Of a stretch of DNA of 51,281 bases, positions 27,766 to 37,508 are shown one piece after another. The position numbers were made by a program, and so were the translations under genes. The stretch lies in assembly GCA_018992565.1 (NCBI GenBank), contig JACVGW010000006.1:1-51281 (forward strand). Reading direction: 5' to 3'. Numbering within the stretch: the stretch's first letter is position 1; the number at the start of each line of letters is the position of its first letter. The notes below the pieces were generated by a model. That model saw only the letters and a program-made list of their open reading frames with translations. It did no database searches and was not told where the DNA came from. Source of the DNA: Theionarchaea archaeon (GTDB lineage Archaea; Methanobacteriota_B; Thermococci; Methanofastidiosales; SZ-28-30).

Positions 27766-28248
27766 ATGGCTGAATCCACGTGTATCGACATCGAGCTACC
27801 TGAATTTATGAATTTGCTGGAGGCAGAGGCAAAGAAAAAAATGATCAAAGAGGTATCGGACAAGATACGGCCCGCTGTTTCTGACATGTTTGCCACAGAA
27901 GTGAGAAAAATTCTTGCAGAGAGAATTGATGCATTCCATGAAGGCCCGGGGAGACTCAACGATGAACCCGCGGAACTGGTAGAACCTGACATAGTGCAAC
28001 CCGTTGATAACCCTCAAGAGATCAAAAAAGCCCTCGCAGAAGAGATTTTGTCGTTACCCGAGAAAGAAGCGTATCAGAAGCTCAAACTCTCTCTGGCTCA
28101 GGGAAAAATCGATGAATCTACCTTTGAAGAATTGAAGGGATTACTTTCAGCAAGCGCTGCTCATGAATCTCTCATCTGCAAGAAATGCGGCAGGAACCTG
28201 GAACCATCCGCCAAGTTCTGCCGATTTTGTGGCACCAAAGTTATGTAG
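27766..28248 (+). CDS. C-terminal zinc-ribbon protein with helical N-terminal region
   Basis: 'CKKCGRNLEPSAKFCRFCGTKVM'; TATA-like TTTTTAT ~25 nt before ATG. Confidence 0.75.
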   Translation: MAESTCIDIELPEFMNLLEAEAKKKMIKEVSDKIRPAVSDMFATEVRKILAERIDAFHEGPGRLNDEPAELVEPDIVQPVDNPQEIKKALAEEILSLPEKEAYQKLKLSLAQGKIDESTFEELKGLLSASAAHESLICKKCGRNLEPSAKFCRFCGTKVM

Positions 28249-29896
28249 CCACAGCCACAGAGTACACTTTTCCAAGATCAAGCTCAAAACAGGCAGCGGG
28301 AACCTCCAGGCCCCATGCCAGTAGGACTTCAGGAGTTACCTCTCCAATAATTCCCACCTTTTCCCCCATGACAATGGATCCACATCGTCCTTTAATGAAG
28401 GCAGGATGTTCAGTGAGCTCAAGAGTAACAGGTGTTCCCACATTCTGAGCAAGGGCTTTGAGTATTTCCTTGGCTTCGGTGAAGGATGCTTTGGGGTGGC
28501 ACAGTACCACAGCAAGATGATATTCCTCTTCAGTGCGTTCCTGAGCTTTTGAAGAGGGGAGGATTACTTCTCCCACTTCGAAGATATTCTGCGGATATTC
28601 ATAGTGTTTATTTGATGAAAGCGTGTACAACATCTCAGGAAGGAGCCAGGATCGCAGCACATTGTATTCAGCTGTCACTGCATTTACCACCTCTACCACA
28701 TCCTCTGCAATGAGGGTTTTCGCAAAGAATTCCCGTGAGGTCAGGTAGTAATTCTTTACTTCCAGCAAGCTGAACCCGTTCATTAAATGGGCAACCTTTC
28801 TGACGAATACCTCCAGGGGGTCCTCTTCACCAATAGTAGAAACTCTGGGTATGACAGGCTCCATCTTATCCAGGCCGTAGGCTTTTGCAACATCCTCTAT
28901 GATATCAACAGGGTGAAGGATGTCTGCCCTGTAGGGAGGTATTCTGGCTGTGTGTCCTTCCAGGGAGCACCGCATCCGTTCAAGGTAGGATCTGACTTGT
29001 TCCCAGGTTAATGTGAGACCCAGCCACCTGTTGACGTAATCCAGGTCAACTTCCATCTCCTGGGGGTTCAATTCAGGATACCAGCGTTCTTTTCCCTGTT
29101 CATGGACATGCACTGCATGAATAGTCCCACCTCTCCTGGCCAGACTGCACACCAGTATATTCAGGGCCTGTTCCAGGGCCTGCCGGGAATATCCCGTGAC
29201 ATCCAGGAAGAGATGTTTCGTGTCTTTTTCAACCTTGGTGTCTTCAGAATTGATTATGGGGGGCATTGACAGGACAGTCCCCTTCTTATCGAGCCACAGG
29301 GGATATTCAGAATAGTCTTTGAGTAGGTGAGCGAATTCAATCCCTTTCTTATGGCTGGTGAGTATCTCCTCCAGGCTTAGATCGGAATACCATTCGAGAG
29401 GGACAAACCTGAAATCGAGAGGGCGGGTTGTATAGGTGACGGGAAATTCTATTTTGTCCAGATCATGCACCCCTATGGCAACCTTCTTTCTGTTCCGTCC
29501 ATGGGTTATGTGCAGTTTCTCCTGCACCTGCATCAGGGATTTCACTGCCCCATCAGACAGGCGAACATCCCGAACCACAGCACACACTGCAAAGGGTCTC
29601 ACGAGAGCCACCTTCTCATCAATGTATGCAGTATAGCGTTCTTTCCCTTTGTCAGGTCTTGTCACGTGAAAATCGGGAAGCCCCGTCCTGATGCCAAGGT
29701 ATCCCTCCAGGGCCATGACAAATCCTTCTGTTGACAGCATATCAGGGCGATCGGGGAATATTTCCACTTCAATAGTATCTGAGACCTGCCTCAGGTCTGT
29801 GCCCATCATAGATATATTGTGAGCCAGATCATCATCAGAGATGGGCTTTCCCAGAAGGTCCAGTACGTCCTGTTTATCAAGAGTTATGAGAGGCAT
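28241..29896 (-). CDS. pheT: Phenylalanine--tRNA ligase beta subunit
   Basis: B3/B4 region 'LFLDVTGYSRQALEQALNILVCSLARRGG', B5 'RADILHPVDIIEDVAKAYGLDKMEP'; archaeal-length PheT following pheS. Confidence 0.95.
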   Translation of the reverse strand: MPLITLDKQDVLDLLGKPISDDDLAHNISMMGTDLRQVSDTIEVEIFPDRPDMLSTEGFVMALEGYLGIRTGLPDFHVTRPDKGKERYTAYIDEKVALVRPFAVCAVVRDVRLSDGAVKSLMQVQEKLHITHGRNRKKVAIGVHDLDKIEFPVTYTTRPLDFRFVPLEWYSDLSLEEILTSHKKGIEFAHLLKDYSEYPLWLDKKGTVLSMPPIINSEDTKVEKDTKHLFLDVTGYSRQALEQALNILVCSLARRGGTIHAVHVHEQGKERWYPELNPQEMEVDLDYVNRWLGLTLTWEQVRSYLERMRCSLEGHTARIPPYRADILHPVDIIEDVAKAYGLDKMEPVIPRVSTIGEEDPLEVFVRKVAHLMNGFSLLEVKNYYLTSREFFAKTLIAEDVVEVVNAVTAEYNVLRSWLLPEMLYTLSSNKHYEYPQNIFEVGEVILPSSKAQERTEEEYHLAVVLCHPKASFTEAKEILKALAQNVGTPVTLELTEHPAFIKGRCGSIVMGEKVGIIGEVTPEVLLAWGLEVPAACFELDLGKVYSVAVAT

Positions 29897-29897
29897 G

Positions 29898-31385
29898 TCA
29901 CCACATCCACAATTTCAGGTCTCTGATCTGCTTGAGGTCATTCTTATACAAATCCCTCAAATCAGTTATCCTGTAGTAGTCCATAATGATCCTTCCAAAT
30001 CCAGGTCCCCACGCCAGTACGGGGATGTCCTCTCCCAGGAGAGGTACGACTACTTCTGGTCTGAATACTCCTGACCCGATCAATTCCACCCATTCTCTGG
30101 TGCGTGGGTTGTACACTTCTGCTTCCACTGAGGGCTCTGTATAAGGGAAGTAGGCTGGTCTGAACCTGAAGTTCTGTATTCCCATCTTCTGAAGGAACCG
30201 TGCTAGATACCCCAGGAGATTCCTCAGGTTGACACCTTCACCAACTACTATCCCGTCTGTCTGGTAGAATTCTGCCAGATGGCTCCAGTCAGGTTTCTCA
30301 TTTCTGAAGCATTTCCCCACAGAGAAAAACTTCAAAGGCAAATCACTTTTCTTTATTGCCGCCAATGTTCTAGCCGATAGAACGGTAGTATGGGTTCGCA
30401 ACACGAGTTTTTGGGCTTCTTTCTCATCCCATTGATAGTTCCACCCTGTTGAAGAGATCTCTCCTCCGTGTATGTGCATTGCTTTCACCCTTTCCACCAG
30501 AGAGTCATCAGGGAGGTCTGCTTCTCCTGCTACGAAGAACGTATCCTGCATATCACGGGCAGGGTGGTCCTGGGGCTGAAAAAGAGCATCGAAGTTCCAG
30601 AATGCAGAGGATACCATGGGGCCTTTCATTTCTTTAAACCCCATCTCCAACCAGATCTTTCGGACGTATTCGATAGCCTGGTTGACAAAGTGCCTCTTGC
30701 CATAGGTGATGTCTCTCACGTCTGCTGTAATGTCGTACGGTCTGAACCCAGTGGCAACCCACTTTCGTTCTCGAATCACCTCCGGTGTCACCTGGGAGAT
30801 TTGTTCTGTAAATTCAATGCCTTCTCTGATCTTCTGGGCTCCTTTCTGGGTTAGGATGATTTCTCTGTGTATTTTCTCTTTGACAGTGATTGCTTTCCTG
30901 GATTTTAATGTCTTGAGAGTCTCAGGAGAAAGCGTATCTCCTCCCATTCCTGATAGTATCCTGGCAAGGACTTCCTCTTCGGGCAGTCTTTGCTCCTGAT
31001 ATTCTCTTCCTCTTTCAGTGATCTTCAGAATGAGAGACTCATCTTTTTTCAGAATATCAACGAGTCCTTTTCTCTTGAGCCATCCCAGGGCAATGGTCAC
31101 TTCTGAAGGGTCCATTGAGGTATCTTTTACATCTAGTGTATCAGTCGTTCTGAGAAGGTCGAGGATCTTTCTTTCAGGGAGCTTCTGAGAGAGGCGTTCA
31201 CCCTCCCTTGTCAGCTCAACGACAGACTCTGTGCGCTCATGAATTTCTGCTAGGTTGGTGTCCTGTAAAGTGAGGGCACTCCTCATGATAGCCACTTCAG
31301 GGAGCTGTGTCTTCTCCATCAATTCCTGAATGTCACCAGTTTCCTCTAGGGCCAGCAATACCTTCTTATCTTGTACAGTTAACAT
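29898..31385 (-). CDS. pheS: Phenylalanine--tRNA ligase alpha subunit
   Basis: Class II motifs: 'SAFWNFDALFQPQDHPARDMQDTFF', 'FFSVGKCFRNEKPDWSHLAEFYQTDGIVVGEGV', 'LAWGPGFGRIIMDYYRI'; winged-helix N-terminus. Confidence 0.96.
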   Translation of the reverse strand: MLTVQDKKVLLALEETGDIQELMEKTQLPEVAIMRSALTLQDTNLAEIHERTESVVELTREGERLSQKLPERKILDLLRTTDTLDVKDTSMDPSEVTIALGWLKRKGLVDILKKDESLILKITERGREYQEQRLPEEEVLARILSGMGGDTLSPETLKTLKSRKAITVKEKIHREIILTQKGAQKIREGIEFTEQISQVTPEVIRERKWVATGFRPYDITADVRDITYGKRHFVNQAIEYVRKIWLEMGFKEMKGPMVSSAFWNFDALFQPQDHPARDMQDTFFVAGEADLPDDSLVERVKAMHIHGGEISSTGWNYQWDEKEAQKLVLRTHTTVLSARTLAAIKKSDLPLKFFSVGKCFRNEKPDWSHLAEFYQTDGIVVGEGVNLRNLLGYLARFLQKMGIQNFRFRPAYFPYTEPSVEAEVYNPRTREWVELIGSGVFRPEVVVPLLGEDIPVLAWGPGFGRIIMDYYRITDLRDLYKNDLKQIRDLKLWMW

Positions 31386-31640
31386 GAAAACACCTCAGAA
31401 TAAGTGGTTGAGTCTATTTCGGGCCGACATATCAAAATTGGCACATATCACACACCTTTGGAGCCAGTATTGTGGGAGACTTATAAAGGTTGTGGTTGCT
31501 GTTACTGGTGGTTGTTGCTATTAACCCCAGCAGCACTGAATGAGAATAGTGAAAGCATGGCATCTCAACAGGATAGAGGACAAAGAAATAATTTGGCATG
31601 CCTAACCAACCTTTAAAAGCACCATAAAGAGGTATCTGTC

Positions 31641-32777
31641 ATGGAAGCTCTCACAGAAAGAGAAAGGGCACATTACGGATATTTGGAGGGTGGAGTAAGC
31701 ATAGTGGTCAATTTATCACTCTCCTTTCTCAAATTTGGGGTTGGATTTTACATTAATTCAATCGCTCTCATTGCAGATGGATTCCATTCCCTATCAGACA
31801 TCCTAACATCCCTTGTGGTTATTCTAGGATTCAGATTCTCTCAGCAGCCACCAGATAAAGAACATCCCTTCGGTCATGGGCGCTATGAAGATATTACCTC
31901 ATTGACTATAGCAATCTTGCTGGCTGTAGTAGGAGCTCAATTCTTTATATCCTCAGTGGAGCGTCTCTATCACCCCGAAGTTGTCAAGGGGAGTTTCCTC
32001 TTCTTCTTGGTTATACTTCTGGCTGCTGCGGCAAAAGAACTCTTGGCTCGCTATTCTTTGTATCTTTCCCGTAAGATAGGCTCTCATGCCCTGCTTGCAG
32101 ATGCCTGGCACCACAGAAGCGATGCTCTGACATCTGTTCCTGTAGCCTTCGGTATACTGGCTTCAACGTATGGTTACTACTGGGTGGATGCTCTTTCAGG
32201 GATAGTACTCTCTGGAGTCATTGTGTATTTTAGCTTTACACTGGCCCGGGATGCGGCCAGCCGATTGCTGGGAAAGGCTCCTCCAGATGAGGTCATCTCT
32301 CAGATCAAGAGACTTGCTTCATACCCAAGAGTTACTGATATACACAGTATCAACGTCCACAACTATGGGGAAAGAAAGGTCATTTCCCTGCACATGCAGG
32401 TTGAACCTATGGGACTAGAAGAAGCTCACGCCATTGCAGATATAGTGGAACAGAGAATCGCAGAAGGACTGAATGCGTCTGTTGTGGTACACATTGATGG
32501 ATCCACTGTAGATGAGTCCATGAAAGAAGAAATCTCGAAGATTGTTGAGGCACATGACGACGTTGTGTCCTGTCATGCTGTTGATATCGGGCAGAAGATT
32601 GACTTTCATATTCTAGTGGACAAGAACATGAGATTGCAGGAGGCTCACGATCTCGCTCACCATCTCGAGAATGACATTTCAAGAAAGTTCAAAAAGGAGG
32701 TGGTCATTCACGTGGAGCCCTGTTCCCACGTGTGCAATGACTGCAGTCAGAAATGCGATGTACGGTCCGCCCAGTGA
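31641..32777 (+). CDS. Cation diffusion facilitator family transporter
   Basis: 'INSIALIADGFHSLSDILTSLVVILGFRFSQQPPDKEHPFGHGRYEDI', 'LLADAWHHRSDALTSVPVAFGI'; His-rich cytosolic domain. Confidence 0.95.
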   Translation: MEALTERERAHYGYLEGGVSIVVNLSLSFLKFGVGFYINSIALIADGFHSLSDILTSLVVILGFRFSQQPPDKEHPFGHGRYEDITSLTIAILLAVVGAQFFISSVERLYHPEVVKGSFLFFLVILLAAAAKELLARYSLYLSRKIGSHALLADAWHHRSDALTSVPVAFGILASTYGYYWVDALSGIVLSGVIVYFSFTLARDAASRLLGKAPPDEVISQIKRLASYPRVTDIHSINVHNYGERKVISLHMQVEPMGLEEAHAIADIVEQRIAEGLNASVVVHIDGSTVDESMKEEISKIVEAHDDVVSCHAVDIGQKIDFHILVDKNMRLQEAHDLAHHLENDISRKFKKEVVIHVEPCSHVCNDCSQKCDVRSAQ

Positions 32778-32840
32778 CTTTTTCGACACCTGGATGATTC
32801 AACAGAAATATTCATAAGACCTCCCTATGAATGCATCATA

Positions 32841-33677
32841 ATGATCATCAAGAGATTAGAAACTTCTGAAGAGTACATTGCGTGCGAAAAGACCATGAAA
32901 GAAATCTGGAAATTTGATGATCGTGATGTCATTCCTCACCACATACTCAAACCAATCAATGAGAATGGTGGACTCGTACTGGGTGCATTTGACAATGGGC
33001 TAATGGTTGGCCTGTTAGTGGGATTTCTTGCTTACTACAAGGGGAAACTCCATCACCACTCCCATGTAACAGGTGTTCTCAATAGATACAAAGGAGTGGG
33101 ATACCAGCTAAAGCAGAAGCAGAGGGAATTTGTGATCTCCCAAGGGCTTGAACTGGTCACCTGGACATTTGATCCACTGCAGAGTTCAAATGCATATTTC
33201 AACTTTGCAAAACTGGGCGTAGTGAGCAATACGTACCTCGAGGACTACTATGGCAAGATGAGAGATTCCTTAAACGAAGGATTGGTCTCTGATCGATTCC
33301 TGGTGGAGTGGTGGATCACGGCTGATGATGTGGTGCGCCGAATTGAAGGTACCTTCCAGCAGCCCCGTCTTGATAAGATTTCCAAAGTGGGAATTATCAA
33401 TACAACTGAAAGCCGAGACGGGTTCAGGAAGTGTGCATCGCTCGACCTGAAGTTGACCAACAGGAGACTGCTTTTGGAAATACCTTCAGACATCACCCTT
33501 GTCAAAGAGAAGAATATGGATGTGGCTCACGAATGGCGTGATGTCACCAGGCGAATATTTGAAACGTACTTTTCTGCAGGGTATTCCGTTTACAACGTGG
33601 CATCAGAAATAAAGAACAAGGAGAGGAGAACTTACTATCTGTTGCGGAAGGATGTTCATGAAAATAGAGGAAGTTGA
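32841..33677 (+). CDS. Predicted GNAT-superfamily acyltransferase (COG3375-like)
   Basis: 'GLVLGAFDNGLMVGLLVGFLAYYKGKLHHHSHVTGVLNRYKGVGYQLKQKQREFVISQGLELVTWTFDPLQSSNAYFNFAKLGVVSNTYLEDYYGKM'; overlaps the racemase gene. Confidence 0.85.
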   Translation: MIIKRLETSEEYIACEKTMKEIWKFDDRDVIPHHILKPINENGGLVLGAFDNGLMVGLLVGFLAYYKGKLHHHSHVTGVLNRYKGVGYQLKQKQREFVISQGLELVTWTFDPLQSSNAYFNFAKLGVVSNTYLEDYYGKMRDSLNEGLVSDRFLVEWWITADDVVRRIEGTFQQPRLDKISKVGIINTTESRDGFRKCASLDLKLTNRRLLLEIPSDITLVKEKNMDVAHEWRDVTRRIFETYFSAGYSVYNVASEIKNKERRTYYLLRKDVHENRGS

Positions 33678-34761
33678 GTTACGGATTGTTGAGATCCCCT
33701 ATGTTAGCCCCTTTGAAACCAGTTTTGGAAGGGAACAGAAAAATCAAGAAGTTATTGTGCGCCTTTACAGCGGAGATGAGGAAGGATTCGGCGAATGCGT
33801 AGCTCTGGACAAACCCTCTTATTCATATGAGACAGTGAAAACTGAATGGCACATTCTGGAAGATTTCATTATACCGGAAGTGAAACTCCGGGATTTTGAA
33901 ACTCCGGAGGAAATTCAAGAAATATATAGGGGGATTCGAGGACACCCGATGGCCAAGGCTGGATTTGAAGAAGCATTGTATGATCTCTACGCAAAACAGA
34001 AGGGAGTATCATTATCACAGGTTCTGGGAGGAACAAAATCCGCCATTGAAAGTGGGGTGAGTATAGGCATTGATACAATGGATGTCCTCCTGAAGAATAT
34101 CGCCGAAAAATGGGGGGAAGGGTACAGGAGAATTAAGATCAAGATCAAACCGGGATGGGATGTCCAGGTGGTAAAGAGGATCAGAAGAGAGATGGGAGAT
34201 ATACCGTTAATGGTTGATGCTAATGCTGCCTACACGCTGGATGATATGAATGTTATGAAAGAGCTGGATCAATATGAGTTGATGATGATCGAACAGCCCT
34301 TGGGCCATGATGATCTGTATGATCACGCTGCACTTCAGAAGGAACTGACCACTCCAATCTGTCTTGACGAGTCTGTTGAATCCATCAAGGATGCAGAGAT
34401 AGCCTTGAAGATGGGAAGCTGCAGAATAATCAATATCAAGCATGGACGTGTGGGCGGGCTATCAGCTTCCAAGAAGATCCATGATCTGTGTGTAAAGAGC
34501 AAAATACCTGTCTGGGCCGGCGGCATGCTGGAATTTGGCGTAGGAAGGGCCACAAATATTGCGCTCAGCTCCTTGCCTGGGTTTTGCCTGCCAAATGATA
34601 TTTCAGCCACTGATCGGTACTATCATGAGGATATTACAGATTCATTTGTACTGAACCCGGATGGAACTATCACTGTTCCCGATGGGCCAGGAATCGGTGT
34701 GCAGGTTTATGATGACATACTGGAGAAGTACACAGTAGAACGAAAGAAATTCTCATTTTGA
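33652..34761 (+). CDS. Enolase-superfamily o-succinylbenzoate synthase/N-succinylamino acid racemase-like
   Basis: KxK 'RIKIKIKPGWD', metal ligands 'LMVDANAAY', 'MMIEQPLGHDD', 'ICLDESVES', and 'RIINIKHGRVGG' catalytic Lys. Confidence 0.88.
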   Translation: MFMKIEEVELRIVEIPYVSPFETSFGREQKNQEVIVRLYSGDEEGFGECVALDKPSYSYETVKTEWHILEDFIIPEVKLRDFETPEEIQEIYRGIRGHPMAKAGFEEALYDLYAKQKGVSLSQVLGGTKSAIESGVSIGIDTMDVLLKNIAEKWGEGYRRIKIKIKPGWDVQVVKRIRREMGDIPLMVDANAAYTLDDMNVMKELDQYELMMIEQPLGHDDLYDHAALQKELTTPICLDESVESIKDAEIALKMGSCRIINIKHGRVGGLSASKKIHDLCVKSKIPVWAGGMLEFGVGRATNIALSSLPGFCLPNDISATDRYYHEDITDSFVLNPDGTITVPDGPGIGVQVYDDILEKYTVERKKFSF

Positions 34762-34936
34762 ATTCCTGTAATCCCTGTTAGAAGGACATATTGGCTCAGG
34801 CATGAATGAGCAGGGCTCCTTTCTCAGACTACTCTACGCGGACTGCCTCAGCGGAAATCCTCTTGAAGAATAATTCTAGAAGAGTCATACGAAACCCCTC
34901 GATACTGTATTGATAATCATGGGTTATCCTGGACTA

Positions 34937-35974
34937 TCACCTGGCTGGCTCAGACACCGCTGACAAGTTTCCCATTCTCACATTCTTGAGCCCTGTATTT
35001 CGCACGACTTCATATGCACACACCATTTCATCATATGTGGGGGATCTTTCCGTCATCTTGTAACTGGGGAAGGAGGCCAGCAGTGTGAAAGGTATTCTCG
35101 GATCAACTTCTACCAGTAGCTGGGCGATGTGTTCAATCTGGTCTATTTCCACCCAGGAAGGTATATATAATGTCGAAACCTCCAGAACGAATCCCATATG
35201 CTTAATCTCCCATGGCAATTCCAGTATGAACTTGTTGGAGACACCAGTCAACATCTTGTGAATGGTATCCTTAAATGCTTTCATATTCAGCCTGAAAGAG
35301 TCTACCCCTGCCTTCTTGAGGATATCCAGATTCTTAGGAGTCAATCCAAATCCATTGGTCTCTATGAGAACATACAGATCTGTCTGTTTCTTGATTAACC
35401 TGGTACATTTGGCATAGAATTCGGGACAACAGGTTAAGTCTCCTCCTGTGAATCCGATAATATTGCGTGCCGGCCCCCATCCCTGTGGCGTGAGGATGAC
35501 CTGTGTGGGATCAACAACACCTGGACATGATCGTGGCCTCACATCAGTAACACATCTTCCACATCCTTTGCACATGTCAGCCCCATGGTAGGAGGTCACC
35601 CGCTCCTTTTTCTCACTGTAGGTAACCTGAAGTTCATAGCTTCTGGCCAGATCCAGGACTTCAGAGGGAGAGAGCCAGTGCCCTGTAGCCACCTGAGTGA
35701 ACTCATGAGAATGGCAATTTAGACAGGTGAAGCTGCATCCAGACTGATACACAGAGAAGTAGTGTTCTGGCCTGGATAGGTGGGCGCTCTTTACCAGCCT
35801 GTACACTGTCTCCTGGTTCAGGGAAGTAGCTTCACATGCAGGAATCATCCGGCTCCCACTCTTTGTGATGCAGCTTCCTCTGGCATATCCCTGGTGTTCA
35901 AGGTTGCACATCATCTTCCAATACCGGATATGAACATAAAGGTTTCCAATTCGCAGAGTCCTGCAACCTGTCAC
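34937..35974 (-). CDS. Radical SAM protein with an additional Cys-rich insert
   Basis: 'SVYQSGCSFTCLNCHSHEFT' (CxxxCxxC), 'FTGGDLTCCPEFY', 'YVLIETNGFGLTPKNLDIL'; additional 'CKGCGRCVTDVRPRSC'. Confidence 0.85.
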   Translation of the reverse strand: MTGCRTLRIGNLYVHIRYWKMMCNLEHQGYARGSCITKSGSRMIPACEATSLNQETVYRLVKSAHLSRPEHYFSVYQSGCSFTCLNCHSHEFTQVATGHWLSPSEVLDLARSYELQVTYSEKKERVTSYHGADMCKGCGRCVTDVRPRSCPGVVDPTQVILTPQGWGPARNIIGFTGGDLTCCPEFYAKCTRLIKKQTDLYVLIETNGFGLTPKNLDILKKAGVDSFRLNMKAFKDTIHKMLTGVSNKFILELPWEIKHMGFVLEVSTLYIPSWVEIDQIEHIAQLLVEVDPRIPFTLLASFPSYKMTERSPTYDEMVCAYEVVRNTGLKNVRMGNLSAVSEPAR

Positions 35975-36010
35975 AGAAATACTTATAAATTAGGTCCCCC
36001 TTCATGCCGT

Positions 36011-37237
36011 ATGATTGGGAACCTCAAGTATGTAGCGCTGTTCATGATTCTGATAGCTGCAGTGTCTTCTGTATCTCCTGACGAAACCTTCATTTCAGTA
36101 GATCGAGGATGCGGCTCTTCCTACTTTGCGGGAGAATCCATTCTCGTTACCTACCAGGTGAAGGCAGAACCTTCAGACACTGTCCTCATTACCATCAAGG
36201 AAATCCTTCCCGATTCCACACTCAGTGTACTTGTTTCGAACAGAAAGACTGAGCCAAATACCCTGTATACCATGAGAATGTTTGCACAGCCAATATATGG
36301 AAGAGAGACCTTGCTTTTAGAATATGTGGTGAGATCAGACACAGAAAGCTCATGGCATGCCACTGAATGCTCTTTCCATATCAAAGAAGGTAATTATGAA
36401 ACAGGATCTCTGAAAATTCAATGTAGTCAAACTGGATTTGACATGTACCTGGATGACGCTTTTGTCGCCCATTCTGAGTCAGAGACAGTACAGATTGATG
36501 GGATTATTGGAGGAGGACATACCCTCAAAGTAACAAAACCCGGATGCAGCGACTATACAACACCTGTTACTGTCAACCCTGGACTAGTAGTCACATTAGA
36601 AATTACCCTCGACTGCACCATTAGAGACAGAGATGGAGATCTCATTCCTGACTCAGAAGACAAATGCTATAACCCATTGTGCGACCTGGTGGATGAAGAA
36701 GGATGCCCCCTGGATAGTGATAGTGATGGCGTCAACGACTGCGAGGACATCTGTCCGGAAGAACATGGAGATAGAGAAAGCAGGGGATGTGCTTATGGAG
36801 ACAGTGATGCAGACGGTGTTGCTGACAATCTGGACCAATGTGACAACCCAGAATGCGCCATTGTGGACGAGAAAGGATGCCCCAAAGACAGTGATGGAGA
36901 TACTATTTCAGATTGTGAGGATGACTGCCCGCTGGAAGCAGGAGATAATCAGCATTTCGGCTGCCCGGAGCGGGATTCAGACGGAGATGGCATTGTAGAT
37001 GATGAAGACCGGTGTTATAACCCAGACTGCATGATCATAGATACTGTGGGTTGTCCTGTAGATACGGATAAGGATACAGTGCTGGACTGTGAAGATGAAT
37101 GCCCTGAAGAGCCTGGAACGAGAGAGAATGCTGGATGCCCTCCACCAGAAGAAGAAAAAGACACTGGTGGTGCTGGCGGAGTCCTGGTGATTACCGGAAT
37201 TATCCTGGCGTGGCTGGGAAGACGGGCTACTCGTTAA
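36011..37237 (+). CDS. Secreted/membrane-anchored protein with PEGA-like domain and thrombospondin type-3-like Ca-binding repeats
   Basis: Signal-like N-terminus from ATG 36011; 'LKIQCSQTGFDMYLDDAF...GGGHTLKVTKPGCSDYTTPVTV' (PEGA-like); DxDxDG repeats; C-terminal TM 'GGVLVITGIILAWLGRRATR'. Confidence 0.8.
   Translation: MIGNLKYVALFMILIAAVSSVSPDETFISVDRGCGSSYFAGESILVTYQVKAEPSDTVLITIKEILPDSTLSVLVSNRKTEPNTLYTMRMFAQPIYGRETLLLEYVVRSDTESSWHATECSFHIKEGNYETGSLKIQCSQTGFDMYLDDAFVAHSESETVQIDGIIGGGHTLKVTKPGCSDYTTPVTVNPGLVVTLEITLDCTIRDRDGDLIPDSEDKCYNPLCDLVDEEGCPLDSDSDGVNDCEDICPEEHGDRESRGCAYGDSDADGVADNLDQCDNPECAIVDEKGCPKDSDGDTISDCEDDCPLEAGDNQHFGCPERDSDGDGIVDDEDRCYNPDCMIIDTVGCPVDTDKDTVLDCEDECPEEPGTRENAGCPPPEEEKDTGGAGGVLVITGIILAWLGRRATR
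36626..37147 (+). repeat. Three in-frame tandem repeats of exactly 58 aa (174 nt)
   Basis: Units begin DRDGDLIPD, DSDADGVAD and DSDGDGIVD; Cys at positions 14, 19, 27, 39, 43 and 55 in all three. Confidence 0.85.
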
Positions 37238-37415
37238 GACATTTCAAAGCATTTTCAGGACACACGGTAATACAAAGCCGACATACATTGCAGTATTCCA
37301 TACTCTTAATTTCTTTTTTATCAATATCGAAAATCAGTGGGCCTTTGTGGCAGATTTCAACGCATTTTCCGCACTGCGTGCACCGGTCCTCTATTATATA
37401 TAACTTCACACACAT
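37227..37415 (-). CDS. Small 2x[4Fe-4S] ferredoxin
   Basis: 'DRCTQCGKCVEICHKGPLIF' and 'CNVCRLCITVCPENAL'; start refined to MCVKLYII. Confidence 0.85.
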   Translation of the reverse strand: MCVKLYIIEDRCTQCGKCVEICHKGPLIFDIDKKEIKSMEYCNVCRLCITVCPENALKCLNE

Positions 37416-37508
37416 TCTCGGTTTCCTGCTATATATAGTAGATGTCATCCACACCTGCCAGTGAGTAGCAATGGACAACCTTTTTAACCATGACAAAAAC
37501 CACTATAT

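Noticed and set aside
31483-31523. GTTGTGG/GTTGCTG/GGTTGTTGC short repeats upstream of the CDF gene
   Set aside because: Imperfect low-complexity G/T run, too short and degenerate to call a repeat array or CRISPR.
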